Shown here: one piece after another, positions 49,201 to 59,868 of the stretch
Layout of the letters: the number at the start of each line of letters is the position of its first letter
Position numbering within the stretch: position 1 is the stretch's first letter
DNA from: Nyssa sinensis
Taxonomy: Eukaryota; Streptophyta; Magnoliopsida; Cornales; Nyssaceae
Direction: 5' to 3'
Length of the DNA: 64,000 nt
Assembly (NCBI GenBank): GCA_008638375.1
Contig: CM018037.1
Coordinates: forward strand, 30,688,576-30,752,575
Program-made: the position numbers and the translations under genes
The notes under the pieces: generated by a model
Seen by the model: only the letters and a program-made list of their open reading frames with translations
The model's database searches: none
Told to the model about the DNA's origin: nothing

Positions 49201-49901
49201 CTGATCCTCTGGAGTACACTCAATATGTTTGGTTGAATGAAGCAAATTCTTTGGTTGGAGTGATAGCTTCACACACACACAAGATATAAAAAAAAAGAAA
49301 GAAAAAAAGATGGTAATTATTTATTTGGGGCTGATTTTGTAGAATGTCTGATGCTTGTCATCACCTTTTAAATTGCTCAAATTTGTCTGTTAATTTTGCT
49401 TTCCTTCACTTGCTTGTTCAGTCTCCAAGATTGATAGTGCTACTCATGTTGCATTTATAGGAAGGGCCTCTTAGTTTAATGCTTATGGTCGTGTGTTTCA
49501 TGCAGCTTGCACTTGCCTACAGTGAAGCTCTGCTAAATGGAAGATTGACAACTTCAAGAGGCGGCATTGTTCAATCTACTTTTCTGGGGTCACTCAGGAA
49601 GCGGGTAGAAGAGCTTCTTAATTATTCTCCAGAATTAAAGAATGGTTTCTATAATTATATGAAATCAGGAACGTGGCCTAGTGGGGAATGTCAGGAAGGA
49701 AAGCTTTCGACACTTCTTTCTTGGTATCTCCAGTGGTACAGTGTACCGGCACCATCTGTAATAAAAATGGCTGTGGAGAAAATCAAGCCCATGCGCACAT
49801 CCTCTTCCGTTCCCTTGTTGCGTTTATTATTGCCGAGAACTCATGTCAATGTAATTGGTGAGATCGATACACTCTACTTTTCTTCCGAGGGTAATGGCTG
49901 A
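2983..49901 (+). CDS. APC1: Anaphase-promoting complex subunit 1 (APC1), 37 exons, frameshift in exon 10
   Basis: Largest scaffold subunit of the APC/C ubiquitin ligase, which marks cyclins and securin for degradation in mitosis. Exons: 2983-3203, 3690-3753, 5557-5641, 6341-6627, 6887-6992, 7096-7256, 10221-10408, 10499-10568, 12810-12980, 14957-15448, 22328-22787, 23429-23767, 25640-25723, 25969-26061, 26241-26300, 26641-26739, 27099-27239, 33044-33124, 33998-34069, 34477-34548, 35382-35475, 35549-35631, 35833-35886, 36019-36096, 36257-36378, 36470-36630, 39726-39802, 39873-39986, 40081-40182, 41728-41868, 42313-42486, 43461-43524, 43601-43740, 43828-43985, 47925-48030 (or 47951), 48323-48421, 49506-49901. 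Introns are GT-AG except intron 34 (GC-AG). With one base removed from exon 10 the product is about 1,826-1,835 residues, close to plant APC1 length. The N-terminal half is the beta-propeller-like region; exons 17-31 carry PC (proteasome/cyclosome) repeats. The start [18 protein letters not shown] matches the plant APC1 N-terminus. Exon 10 and exon 35 are the only places where phases disagree. Identity is very sure; whether the locus is functional is not. Confidence 0.93.
3204..3689 (+). other. APC1 intron 1
   Basis: A 486-bp T-rich GT-AG intron. I see no repeat or second gene in it. Confidence 0.75.
3754..5556 (+). other. APC1 intron 2
   Basis: A 1.8-kb GT-AG intron. It contains a 15-base G homopolymer at 4198-4212. 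No coding sequence or definable transposon was recognised; the remainder is A/T-rich. Confidence 0.7.
7257..10220 (+). other. APC1 intron 6 with a G18 tract and a tandem duplication
   Basis: A 3.0-kb intron. It holds a short 23-bp tandem repeat at about 8398-8443, an 18-base G run at 9418-9435, and a duplicated unit of about 116 bp at 9822-10055. Parts of 7500-8300 and 9400-10060 look like old dispersed repeat sequence, but I could not assign them to a family. Confidence 0.6.
9822..10055 (+). repeat. Two-unit tandem duplication of about 116 bp
   Basis: The segments beginning ATATCTTTAATTTGGTTATG (9812) and ACATCTTTAATTTGGTTACG (9931) continue in parallel through GGATGGGGCTGCC / CGATGGGGCTATC and TTATGTGGGCTGGT. 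The copies are diverged at several sites, so the duplication is not very recent. It lies just upstream of APC1 exon 7. Confidence 0.75.
10569..12809 (+). other. APC1 intron 8
   Basis: A 2.2-kb intron. It contains a 12-base G run (10850-10861), an (AT)n microsatellite near 11791-11815 and a dispersed transposon-like repeat (11975-12562) described separately. The remaining sequence shows no recognised gene. Confidence 0.65.
11975..12562 (-). mobile_element. Non-autonomous DNA-transposon-like repeat, copy 1
   Basis: This stretch matches 16707-17215 over most of its length. Shared landmarks include GTCAAACACGTGAAAAAAG / GTCAAATACACGAAAAAA, the TTTATGCCAATTNTNATTGA segment and an end reading CCATGCTTCTTAG. 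The right end is well defined, while the left end of this copy is frayed. It encodes no protein. Strand is nominal because there is no coding sequence. Confidence 0.6.
13444..13541 (-). mobile_element. Au-type SINE, truncated
   Basis: The + strand reads GGGCAGTCCCAATGCCTGAG, then GCCACTGCCGGGTCTAAGG, ATGTACGCAGCC and GGAGAGGCTATTTCCGTG. This is the reverse complement of the body of the widespread angiosperm Au SINE. The tRNA-like head (A and B boxes) that should follow to the right is missing, so the copy is 5'-truncated. It lies in APC1 intron 9, antisense to the gene. Confidence 0.75.
14071..14084. repeat. G14 homopolymer adjoining a T run
   Basis: A run of fourteen G follows directly on a run of about sixteen T in APC1 intron 9. 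It is one of five G or C homopolymers of ten bases or more in the first 14 kb. See findings. Confidence 0.8.
14309..14616 (-). mobile_element. TRIM (terminal-repeat retrotransposon in miniature), 308 bp
   Basis: Two 74-bp direct repeats, 14309-14382 and 14543-14616, both start TGTTAGATCACT and end GCTCTCAACA on the + strand. Read on the - strand, the repeat ends in CTAACA and is followed immediately by TGATATTAGAGC. That differs at two positions from TGGTATCAGAGC, the initiator-Met-tRNA primer-binding site of plant LTR elements. At the other end GAGGGGGAA, a polypurine tract, abuts the second repeat. With 160 bp of non-coding interior, this is the complete TRIM plan. A clean 5-bp TSD was not found because the flanks are (CA)n/(TA)n repeats. 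It lies in APC1 intron 9, antisense. Confidence 0.85.
14957..15448 (+). pseudogene. APC1: APC1 exon 10 with a +1 frameshift and premature stop
   Basis: The exon enters in phase 0 and reads [17 protein letters not shown] through [20 protein letters not shown], then hits TAA at 15122-15124. Homology resumes one base later as [12 protein letters not shown] and then [18 protein letters not shown], running to LRK at the donor. The exon is 492 bp. Exon 11 needs two bases left over from exon 10, so 491 would be in frame. One surplus base, most simply one T of the GATTAAGG at 15119-15126, explains both the stop and the exit phase. No GT-AG pair around the site could act as a normal-size intron. Either the allele is broken or the sequence has a one-base error. 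Confidence 0.8.
16707..17215 (-). mobile_element. Non-autonomous DNA-transposon-like repeat, copy 2
   Basis: A 509-bp element related to 11975-12562. Its ends form an imperfect terminal inverted repeat: CTATGAAGCACGAATA on the left, CTAAGAAGCATGGACA as reverse complement of the right. Flanks TTGGCAT and TTGGCAA could be a degenerate 7-8 bp target duplication, which would suit an hAT-type element. The interior is A/T-rich and non-coding. Superfamily assignment is tentative. Confidence 0.6.
17890..20460 (-). mobile_element. L1-type LINE, 5'-truncated, defective
   Basis: On the - strand the order is [20 protein letters not shown] (about 20015-19955), [13 protein letters not shown], a [11 protein letters not shown] motif and the reverse-transcriptase catalytic box [12 protein letters not shown] (about 19560-19600). 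The post-RT region with [20 protein letters not shown] (about 19090-19020) and a zf-RVT-like tail ending near 18026 follow. The usual PLSPYLF/GCPLSP context is degraded and there are several frameshifts and stops. The endonuclease domain is absent. The A-rich 3' end reads as T8 near 17891 on the + strand. It is inserted in APC1 intron 10, antisense to the gene. Confidence 0.88.
20770..21935 (-). mobile_element. L1-type LINE 3' fragment
   Basis: The - strand carries post-RT LINE sequence: [12 protein letters not shown] near 21820, then a zf-RVT-like end with [20 protein letters not shown] near 21200-21260, followed by about 400 bp of 3' non-coding tail. The 3' end is a T run (A run on the - strand) near 20770. 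Reading frames are broken. It is a separate copy from the LINE at 17890-20460, since both contain the same C-terminal domain. Antisense to APC1. Confidence 0.8.
22029..22100 (+). repeat. 36-bp tandem duplication
   Basis: Two adjacent 36-bp units (22029-22064 and 22065-22100), starting TTATAGCARTGTTCATTACT, differ at one position. They lie in APC1 intron 10, about 230 bp upstream of exon 11, next to an (AT)n tract. Confidence 0.9.
23125..23250 (+). mobile_element. tRNA-derived SINE
   Basis: A pol III-type head is visible: an A-box-like TTAGCTCGAGTGG near 23134 and a B-box-like GGGTTCAAGTCTTGG near 23180, with tRNA-like spacing, then a short body and an A-rich end near 23240. It differs from the Au family. 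It is not a functional tRNA because the acceptor stem and anticodon arm do not pair. It lies in APC1 intron 11, same strand as the gene. Confidence 0.65.
23855..24372. mobile_element. 515-bp foldback Mutator-like MITE, copy 1
   Basis: The element begins GGTAAATTACACTGATCTCC and ends with its inverse, GGGAGGTCAGTGTAATTTACC (last 21 bases shortened here to the pattern). Almost the whole 518 bp folds back on itself: CTTTCAAAATGACAAAA on the left mirrors TTTTGTTATTTTGAAG on the right, around an A/T-rich centre. Flanks AAAACTTCTAG and CAAACTTTTAT could be a decayed 11-bp TSD. Related copies are at 52340-52855, 59869-60382 and 63626 to the window end. It is in APC1 intron 12. Confidence 0.85.
28210..28935. 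mobile_element. Partial copy of the 850-bp Mutator-like element
   Basis: Matches the interior of 46871-47720. Shared segments include AAATTTACATGTTTC, GGAAACATTTCTTTTGTAT / GAAAATATTTCTTTTGTAT, AGATAATATNNATTTNTTTTTC and CTAATTATAATAGG. The terminal inverted repeats seen in the other copy are not recognisable here, so the ends are approximate. Confidence 0.65.
29134..29291 (-). mobile_element. Au-type SINE
   Basis: On the - strand it reads CTTGCCACAACAGTAAG (A-box region), GAGTTCAATTTGTG (decayed B box), then AATAGTCTCTCCGC, GGCTATGTACATC and GCAGGAGCCTCGTGCATTGG, the Au SINE body in the normal order. Both pol III boxes have substitutions, so it is probably inactive. Its 5' end faces another SINE that starts about 20 bp away on the opposite strand. 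Confidence 0.8.
29312..29510 (+). mobile_element. tRNA-derived SINE of a second family
   Basis: The + strand carries a near-consensus A box, TTAGCTCAGTTGGTAAG (29317-29333), and a B box, TAGTTCGAGCTAGG (about 29368-29381), spaced as in tRNA genes. A non-tRNA body of about 100 bp and an A-rich tail (AAAAGAAAGAAAATAAAA near 29489-29506) follow. The cloverleaf does not close, so a functional tRNA gene is unlikely. Confidence 0.7.
29942..30731. mobile_element. hAT-like non-autonomous element, 790 bp
   Basis: The 8-bp flanks ATCGCGGG (29934-29941) and ATCTCGGG (30732-30739) match at seven of eight positions. The ends CATAGTTATCAAAAT and, as reverse complement of the right end, CATGGTTGTTAGTAT are an imperfect terminal inverted repeat, with mostly transition differences. 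The interior has (AT)n(CA)n microsatellites at 30018-30120 and many ATATC/GATAT motifs at both ends. It has no coding capacity. Confidence 0.6.
32846..33010 (+). repeat. 84-bp tandem duplication next to APC1 exon 18
   Basis: AAATGCATGTGT at 32854 recurs at 32938 and both are followed by CTACAGTGYTTCNTNAAGTA, ATGATATAATTTTTAT and GTTCAGCCTTCARCTCTAT. The second unit ends about 35 bp upstream of the exon 18 acceptor, so it supplies part of that intron's 3' end. Confidence 0.85.
34477..34548 (+). other. APC1: APC1 exon 20 with a duplicated 3' end downstream
   Basis: The exon codes for [20 protein letters not shown] followed by QILL, one PC repeat, in phase 0. Its last 23 bases plus the donor are duplicated 73 bp downstream (copy starts at 34599). 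The copy keeps a GT donor (34622-34623), and an AG (34590-34591) lies in front of it, which together frame a 30-base in-frame potential exon at 34592-34621. See findings. Confidence 0.85.
34690..35310 (-). mobile_element. L1-type LINE 3' fragment
   Basis: The - strand shows [25 protein letters not shown] and [14 protein letters not shown], then a zf-RVT-type CCVC...HLFLHC, typical of the end of plant L1 ORF2, with frameshifts. The fragment ends about 70 bp upstream of APC1 exon 21 and is antisense to the gene. Boundaries are approximate. Confidence 0.8.
37780..38815. mobile_element. hAT-type non-autonomous element, 1036 bp
   Basis: A perfect 8-bp target duplication, AATTAAGT, flanks the element (37772-37779 and 38816-38823). 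The ends CAGTGTTGTCAAAGGCG and, as reverse complement of the right end, TAGTGTAGTAAAAGGCG agree at 14 of 17 positions and resemble plant hAT termini. GGCG/CGCC-rich subterminal repeats occur at both ends (37795-37915 and 38725-38800), as expected for transposase-binding sites. The interior is A/T-rich with no transposase. It lies in APC1 intron 26. Confidence 0.88.
40725..40870 (-). mobile_element. tRNA-derived SINE, 5' region degraded
   Basis: On the - strand a B-box-like GAGGGTTCAAGTCCCC (about 40805-40820) is followed by a short body and a long A-rich tail, which appears on the + strand as a CTTTCTTT-rich run around 40725-40760. The region where the A box should be (GGTTGGTACCTCC) is interrupted by a G/C-rich stretch at 40828-40845. 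It lies in APC1 intron 29, antisense. Confidence 0.6.
41406..41664. mobile_element. Stowaway MITE, 259 bp
   Basis: The left end CTCCCTCTGTCCCAATTTA and the right end TAAATTGGGATGGAGGGAA are inverted repeats, flanked by the TA dinucleotide on both sides (41404-41405, 41665-41666). Terminal CTCCCTC and TA target choice are diagnostic of Stowaway (Tc1/mariner) MITEs. It lies in APC1 intron 29, 64 bp upstream of exon 30. Confidence 0.92.
42580..43130 (-). mobile_element. RTE-clade LINE 3' fragment
   Basis: The - strand translates, with some stops, to [63 protein letters not shown] and HRLK. These are the familiar C-terminal residues of plant RTE reverse transcriptases. The element's 3' end lies near 42590, where the + strand reads CAAAGCCTTGTTCCAATTAT, then TTAGGGTCGGCTGCATGC, as in other RTE tails. 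It is in APC1 intron 31, antisense. Confidence 0.88.
43200..43232. repeat. (AT)n microsatellite
   Basis: About 16 AT dinucleotides in APC1 intron 31. Other (AT)n tracts of similar size are at 2257-2283, 11791-11815, 14619-14642, 34162-34180, 37745-37766 and 62540-62569. Confidence 0.9.
44064..44222 (+). repeat. 80-bp tandem duplication
   Basis: Two adjacent copies start AAATGATTCAGTGACATTCT at 44064 and 44144. I see a single internal difference (GTGGGATAAC versus GTGGTATAAC), so the duplication is recent. Confidence 0.92.
46871..47720. mobile_element. Mutator-like non-autonomous element, 850 bp
   Basis: A perfect 9-bp target duplication, GGTCTATAT, flanks it (46862-46870 and 47721-47729). 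The termini AGGATTAAAATTTCATTTC and, as reverse complement of the right end, AGGATTAAAATTTTGTTTC are inverted repeats. The interior has repeated GAAACAT/ATGTTTC motifs and no transposase. A 9-bp TSD points to the Mutator superfamily. Its right end is about 205 bp upstream of the exon 35 acceptor region of APC1. Confidence 0.88.
47925..48030 (+). other. APC1: APC1 exon 35 with shifted acceptor
   Basis: The conserved [17 protein letters not shown] region starts at 47953. The likely ancestral acceptor is TTTTGCAG at 47943-47950, but from there one extra base puts the conserved frame out and gives a stop at once. The upstream AG at 47923-47924 restores the frame and adds nine net residues ([10 protein letters not shown] replacing R). 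Both the shift and the proposed repair are inferred from the genomic sequence. Confidence 0.6.
48884..49048 (-). mobile_element. Au-type SINE
   Basis: On the - strand, CTTGCGCAATGGTAAGG (A box) and ATTTCGAGTCGTGG (B box) are followed by AAATGGCCTCTCTGCTTGC, the GTAAAGCTATGTC region, CCCTCCCCAGACC and CCCTGTGCACTGGGCTAAC. This is the Au SINE in full order, the best preserved of the three copies here. It is in APC1 intron 36, antisense. Confidence 0.88.
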
Positions 49902-50665
49902 GGCCTGGGTTGATGGATCCTTGAAGAAGAGCATTATCATGTCTTCTTTCCACATCGATTTGCCATCAAATGAAGAGACAGTTGTTGGCCTCAGTTTTAC
50001 AAAGAGGGTGAAACAGGGAACTTCGTCTATTGAGAATGTTCGCTGTGTACTTTTTTGTGGATATTAAAATTTGGGGAGCTCTGCTCACAACAGCAGCCAA
50101 CCTGAACTTGAAAACACCCCAGGTCCCAGGATGAGGTTGGAGGAAGCTAAAGCCTGCCTGAACTTCAGGTACAATTTCATGTCCTTGGGTCTTGTGCCTT
50201 TTTATAATGTAAAACAGATGTGTATGTACTATAATATATAGGTAACGGTAAAACAACATCCACCATTAACATATGCAATTGTATATGCATATGCTGTATA
50301 ATGATTTAATCATATCATCTCTTAAGACCCTTGCAAACTCAAAAATTTGTAATCATCAGTTCTGTGATCAGCGTAGCTATCAGAATTTTTGACCTCACAT
50401 GTAAAGTTTTTATTAATTTCTTTCACCCATGCACTTTTGTACTTAATTTTTGAATTTATGAACTTTTAAAGTTGCCTTTTGAAATGACGTTTTTAAAACA
50501 GAAAAAAGATGCCACGTTTTTTGTATTTAATTTTTGAATTCATGAATTTTTAAAAATGTCTTTTGAAACGACATTTTTAAAACAGAAAAAAGAAAAAAAA
50601 TGTCACCCGTTTGGGTACGTTTACAAAGCAAGAAAAAAAAAAGCTCAGATAACATTAAATGAAGT
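49902..50665. other. Convergent intergenic gap between APC1 and the GH9 gene
   Basis: 764 bp between the stop codons of the two genes, so it must hold both 3' UTRs and both polyadenylation regions. I see no clear AATAAA in either direction. An 84-bp tandem duplication (50441-50600) lies just beyond the GH9 stop. Confidence 0.75.
50441..50600. repeat. 84-bp tandem duplication in the shared 3' region
   Basis: ACTTAATTTTTGAATTTATG at 50441 recurs as ATTTAATTTTTGAATTCATG at 50525. Both copies continue through TTTTGAAAYGACRTTTTTAA and AACAGAAAAAAGA. It probably lies in the 3' UTR or terminator of the GH9 gene. Confidence 0.85.
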
Positions 50666-54724
<4,059 letters not shown>

Positions 54725-54738
54725 TCAATGGTGGCTCA

Positions 54739-54746
54739 ATTTATAG
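54739..54746 (-). promoter_or_regulatory. TATA box of the GH9 gene
   Basis: On the - strand CTATAAAT lies 83 bp upstream of the start codon, leaving room for a leader of about 50 bases. This is the usual layout for a plant gene with a TATA box and suggests regulated rather than constitutive expression. Confidence 0.7.
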
Positions 54747-54892
54747 AGGGAAGTAAAAACGCAATGAGCCTCCCAATTTTTTTCATCGTGTCCTTGCACA
54801 TCATTTCCTATTTAATTCTTTAATGACAGATTTATAATGTTGTATATATCTGAAGTCATATTGAGAGAAAAGTAAAGAGGATCTTGTTCTCA

Positions 54893-57800
54893 ACTGCAAT
54901 AATTAATAGAATTAATTAGTGAAAGATACTTTAAAATTGTGTGATCCCAAGTCCAATAGTCATAAAGTGACAATATCATTTTATTCTTAATGACAAAATT
55001 ACTCCCCTTTTTCTACTTACAAAAGCATGGAACTTATTTCTAGCAGACATGTGCCTAATATGCTGTGTCATTCACTTTTTATTTTTAAAACTTTAAAATT
55101 AAATAACTTACCATATATAAGTTCGTTTTCATAAAATTATATATTTAAATTCTACAAATTGAGATCTATCAAACAAAATTCATATTAAATAAGAAATTCT
55201 ATAAAAGAAACAAATTGTGTAAAAATGAGATCATAAAATGCAAAGAAAATAAAATTCATAAAGAATTCGCAAAATAAGTGGTCCTTTGGACTTTAATTAT
55301 TTCAAAATAAATAACCAACAAAGTATGTTGAAAGTTTTTTTTTTTTTCTGTTATATATGATTAAAGATTCTAAAAATTTCACTTGTTTACATTTTCTAAT
55401 TTAAATTACAGCAAAACTTCTAGAAATTTTTAGGTACATTTGGTATAGCATGTTAAGAAAAAAAAAAAGAAGGCTTTTGTATCACTATTTTTTTTCTCTC
55501 CTATTTTTTTTTTTCTTCTAATGGATCAGGGTTTGGAATTGTGCTTTATTCACGCTCTTTTTTCAACCTGTGAGAGTTTTATTTTAAAACTAAGATTATC
55601 TAATTATTTAATACAACTCGAATATGTTGTGGTAAAATGCTCATATCTTACTCTAGAAAAATTAAAATAAAGCTCTGTTATTTTTGTTAGAAAGTAAATT
55701 CATAAAGCTTTCCAGTGATATAAAATTTGCATACTAATTCATTGGGAGCATATTGAAATTTTAATTTGAATACAACCCAAAAATGTTAATTAACAAAAAT
55801 TTTCTGTTGAGCAACAACTTGAACATGCTGCAATAAAATGATCATATTTTACTCTAGAAAAATCAAAATTGAGTTTCGTTTTTTTTTGGTTGGAAAGTAG
55901 ATTCATAGAGCTTTCTAGATATATAAGATTTGCATGCTAATTTATTGAGAGTAGATTGCAGTTTTAATTTGAAAACAATCTTAAAATAATATTTAAGAAA
56001 AATTTCTATTAAGTGACAACTTGAACATGTTGTGGTAAAATGACCATATCTTGCCATACAAAAATAAAAAATTAGCTTCGAATTTTTTTTTTTTTGTTGT
56101 AAAGTAGACTTAAAGGTTTTTAGTGATATAAGATATGCATGCTAATTCATTAGGAGTAGATTGTAATTTTAATATGAAAACAACCCAAAAATAATATTTA
56201 ACAAAAATTCTCTCTTGAGTGACAACTTGAACAAGAATCATAATTTTTTTAAGCATATCTTTTTTTTCGTAGACTTACATGCTGTGATAAAATAATCATA
56301 TCTTGTTCTACAAAAATTGAAACTGAGCTCATATTTTTTTTGTTAAAAAGTAGACTCATAGAGATTTCTAGTGATATAAGATTTGCATGCTAGTTCATTG
56401 GGAGTAGATTGAAGTTTTAATTTCAAAATAACTCAAAAATAATATTTAACAAAAACTATCTATTGTGGTAAAATAGTCATATCTTATTCTATAAAAATAA
56501 AAACTGAGCTCCATTTTTTTTTGTTAGAAAGTAGACTTATAGAGATTTCAAATGATATAAGATTTGCATTCTAATTCATTGGGAGAGGATTGCAGTTTTA
56601 ATTTGAAAACAATCCAAAAATATTATTAAATAAAAAATCTCTGTTGAGTGACAACTTGAACATGTTGTCAAATAGTCATATCTTGCTCAACAAAAATCTA
56701 AACTAAACTCCATTTTTTTTACTTGAAAGTAGATTCATAGAAATTTCTAGTGATATGATAAGATTCGCATGATAATTCATTGGGAGCAGATTGAAATTTT
56801 AATTTGAATACAACCTAAAAATATTAATTAACAAAAATTCTCTGTTGAGTGACAGTTTAAACATATTACAGTAAAATGACCATATCTTATTCTAGAAAAT
56901 ACAAACTGAGCTCCGTTTTTTTTTTTTGTTAGAAAATAAACTCGTACAACTTTCTAATGATATAAGATTTGCATGTTAATTTATTGGGAGAAGATTCAAT
57001 TTTAATTTGAAAATAGCATAAAAAATACTATTTAACAAAAATTTTCTGTTGAGTGACAGCCTGAACATGTTGTGATAAAATGTTCATATCTTGCTTTATA
57101 AAAATTGAAACTGAGTTTCATTTTTTTTTTGTTGAAAGTAGACTCAAAGACTTTTTTAGTGATATAAGATTTGCATGCTAATTCATTAAGAGTTTATTGC
57201 AATCTTAGTTCAAATACAACCCAAAAATACTAACTGATAGGATATTTTTTTTACAAAAAAACTCAAATTTATGTCCATAAAATGAAATTTCTCTGTTCAA
57301 AAAACATGATTTTTTTAAACTGTATTTCATATTTAATATAAATCTTTTTTGATAGATCTTGATTTTTAGAGTCCAAATTTGTAATTTTTATGAAAAATAA
57401 ATTTATATATGGATAGTTATTTAATTTTGACATTCATTAAAAAAAAAAAAAAGGTGATGATGTGGCATTAGTGAAACCAACTTGGACCTGCGTGAATTTT
57501 TTTAGTAACATTCTCCTAATACATTGACTTTTTATACTAAAGTGACATTTTTGTCAACAAATTACCTAAGACTTTTAGATCAAGATATTTTGAGTTGAGC
57601 TTTATATTAATTAAGTACTTTACAATAGACCTACTACCCAATCCCTTAATTAATAGAATTAATTACTGGAAGGTCCCTCAAAATAACTGTCCAGAGGTTA
57701 AGGTTCAAGGAAAAATAACTTAACCCCAAAAGTTATTAAGTTTTTAAATTGTGTGATCCCAAGTCTGGTAAGGTTGCACCATTATTTTATTCTTAAAGCC

Positions 57801-58910
57801 AAAATTACTCCCACTTGAAAAAACACTGAACTTATTTCCAACAAACCTGCGTCCAACATGTCCCTGTCATCACTTTTTTATTTTTAAAACTCTGAAATTA
57901 AATAATTTACCATATATAAGTTCGTTTTTCATAAAATATATATATTTGAATTATACAAATCGAAATCTATCAAATAAGATTCATATTATATAGAAAATTC
58001 TATAAAAAAAATTGTATAAAAATGAGATCATATAAAGCAAAGAAAACAAAATTCATAAAGAATTCGCAAAATAAGGTGGTCCACTGGATTTTAATTATTT
58101 CAAAATAAATGACTAAACAAAGTGTGTTGAAAGTTTAAATTGTTTTTTTCTGTCATATAATGATTAAAGATTCTAAAAATTCCACTTGCTTATATTTTTC
58201 AATTTAAATTACAACTAATTTTAAGAAATTTTTAGGTACAACTGGTATATCATGTTAACAAAAAAAGAGAGGCTTTTGTATCATTATTTTTTTCTCTCTT
58301 GTTTCTTTTATTTATTTATTTTCTAATGGAACAGGGTTTGAAATTGTGTTTTGTTCACGCTCTTCTTTCAACTGTGAGTTTGTGAGAGTTTTATTTTAAA
58401 ACTAAAATTATCTAATTATTTAATACAACTTTAACATGTTGTGGTAAAATGCTCATATCTTAGTTTAAAAAAATTAAAATAGAGCTCTGTTTTTTTTTGT
58501 TAGAAAGTAGACTCATAAAGATTTCTAGTGATATAAGATTTGCATATTAATTCATTGAAAACAGATTGTAATTTTAATTTGAATACAATCCAAAAATATT
58601 AATTAACAAAAATTCTCTATTGAGTAACTGCTTGAACATGCTGCGGTAAAATAACCATATTTTACTATAAAAAAAATCAAAACTGAGCTTCACTTTTTTT
58701 TTTTGGGTTAGAAATTAGACTCATCGAGTTTTCTAGAGATATATGATTTGTATGCTAATTCATTGAGAGTAGATTGCAATTTTAGTTTGAAAACAACCAA
58801 AAAATACTATTTGACAAAAATTTTCTGTTGAGTGACAGCTTGAACATATTGTAATAAAGTGGTCATATCTTACTCTACAAAAATCAAAACTGAACTCCTA
58901 CTGCCCAATG
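54893..58910. repeat. Higher-order tandem duplication containing a roughly 200-bp satellite-like array
   Basis: A unique-looking leader (54893-55600) is followed by about eight units of roughly 200 bp (55610-57240). Unit landmarks are GTTGAGTGACAACTTGAACA, TGTTGTGGTAAAATG, CATATCTTGCTCTACAAAAAT, TTAGAAAGTAGACTCATAGA, GATATAAGATTTGCATGCTA and ATTCATTGGGAG. Spacing between TGTTGTGGTAAAATG motifs is about 182-205 bp, with one longer gap of about 250. The leader recurs at about 57650-58420, followed by about two and a half more units. The block is upstream of the GH9 promoter and has no coding potential. Confidence 0.88.
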
Positions 58911-59868
58911 CCCCTAATTAATAAACAGCAATGGCTTTATTAATTATTTCTATTTCATTTTTTGGCAAAGATTTTATTGTTATCCTAATAATATTGTAAT
59001 ATGATTTGTTCTTTAATGAAAGCTAGCTACTATCATCTAATTATATATGCAGCTTGATGTAGAATAAGTAGTGAGAGAATTATGAAGGATTAAGAGAGAA
59101 AACAGTACAAAGAAAGTCAAAATTTCTTAAAAAAGTGGTTGAGAATGCTTTCGAAAAATGTTTTGTATCAAGTAATCTCTTAACATAAGTATACCTGAAA
59201 TCACTATATTTTATGATAAGACATGTCAATGTATTAAACTCGTCTCATTTGCAACTGAAGACAGATTTTGATTGAATTCACACGTTTAGGCGTTTGATTA
59301 GACATTTTTAATATTTATGAAAAATAATTTTGTTTTACATTTCTTCAATTATTTCACATAAGAATTTCATATTGCTATGTTGTTTGTTCCTATCTTCTTA
59401 TCTTTATCTAGTACAAAAAACCCCAATTTTGAATTTTTTCAATTGTTTTTCTAGTCTTATTAAAATTAGCATAGTAGTTATAATTTCCTAGTCAACTCCA
59501 TAGTCTCCTATGCCTATAAATATATGAGGTAGTAGATTTTCATTATTTGAATTTAATCAATAATATATTCATATATCAAATTTTAGAGAATTTATTATCT
59601 TTGTATGATTTTATAAGAATTAGGATATCGATGTATCCGTATCCTATTATTACATTTAATGTTGCGTCAATAATAATGCTTGTGATATGTTCACTCTGGT
59701 AGCATCCATGTATTTATGTAATTTTAAACTTAAATAGTGGTACATAAGTGCACATTTTGTTTGATTATGGATAAGACAGCACACTCTAAATCAAGTGAAA
59801 TATTAGTAATTTCTTGATGATCACTTCCAATAAATTGGGTTTATGCCAGCCCTTTTCTTCTTATTTTA
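58910..59868. other. A/T-rich intergenic sequence
   Basis: Nothing beyond A/T-rich non-coding sequence was recognised between the satellite block and the next foldback MITE. Confidence 0.7.

Larger units (their letters stand above)
42313..49901 (+). other. APC1: APC1 exons 31-37: C-terminal region and stop
   Basis: Conserved C-terminal landmarks include [13 protein letters not shown] and [13 protein letters not shown] (exon 31), [10 protein letters not shown] (32), [20 protein letters not shown] (33), [20 protein letters not shown] (34), [20 protein letters not shown] (35) and [16 protein letters not shown] with [18 protein letters not shown] (37). The stop is TGA at 49899-49901. Exon 34 ends at a GC donor (AG|GCAAGT at 43984-43989). 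Exon 35 has two candidate acceptors, of which only the upstream one keeps the frame. The last exon codes for 131 residues. Confidence 0.88.
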
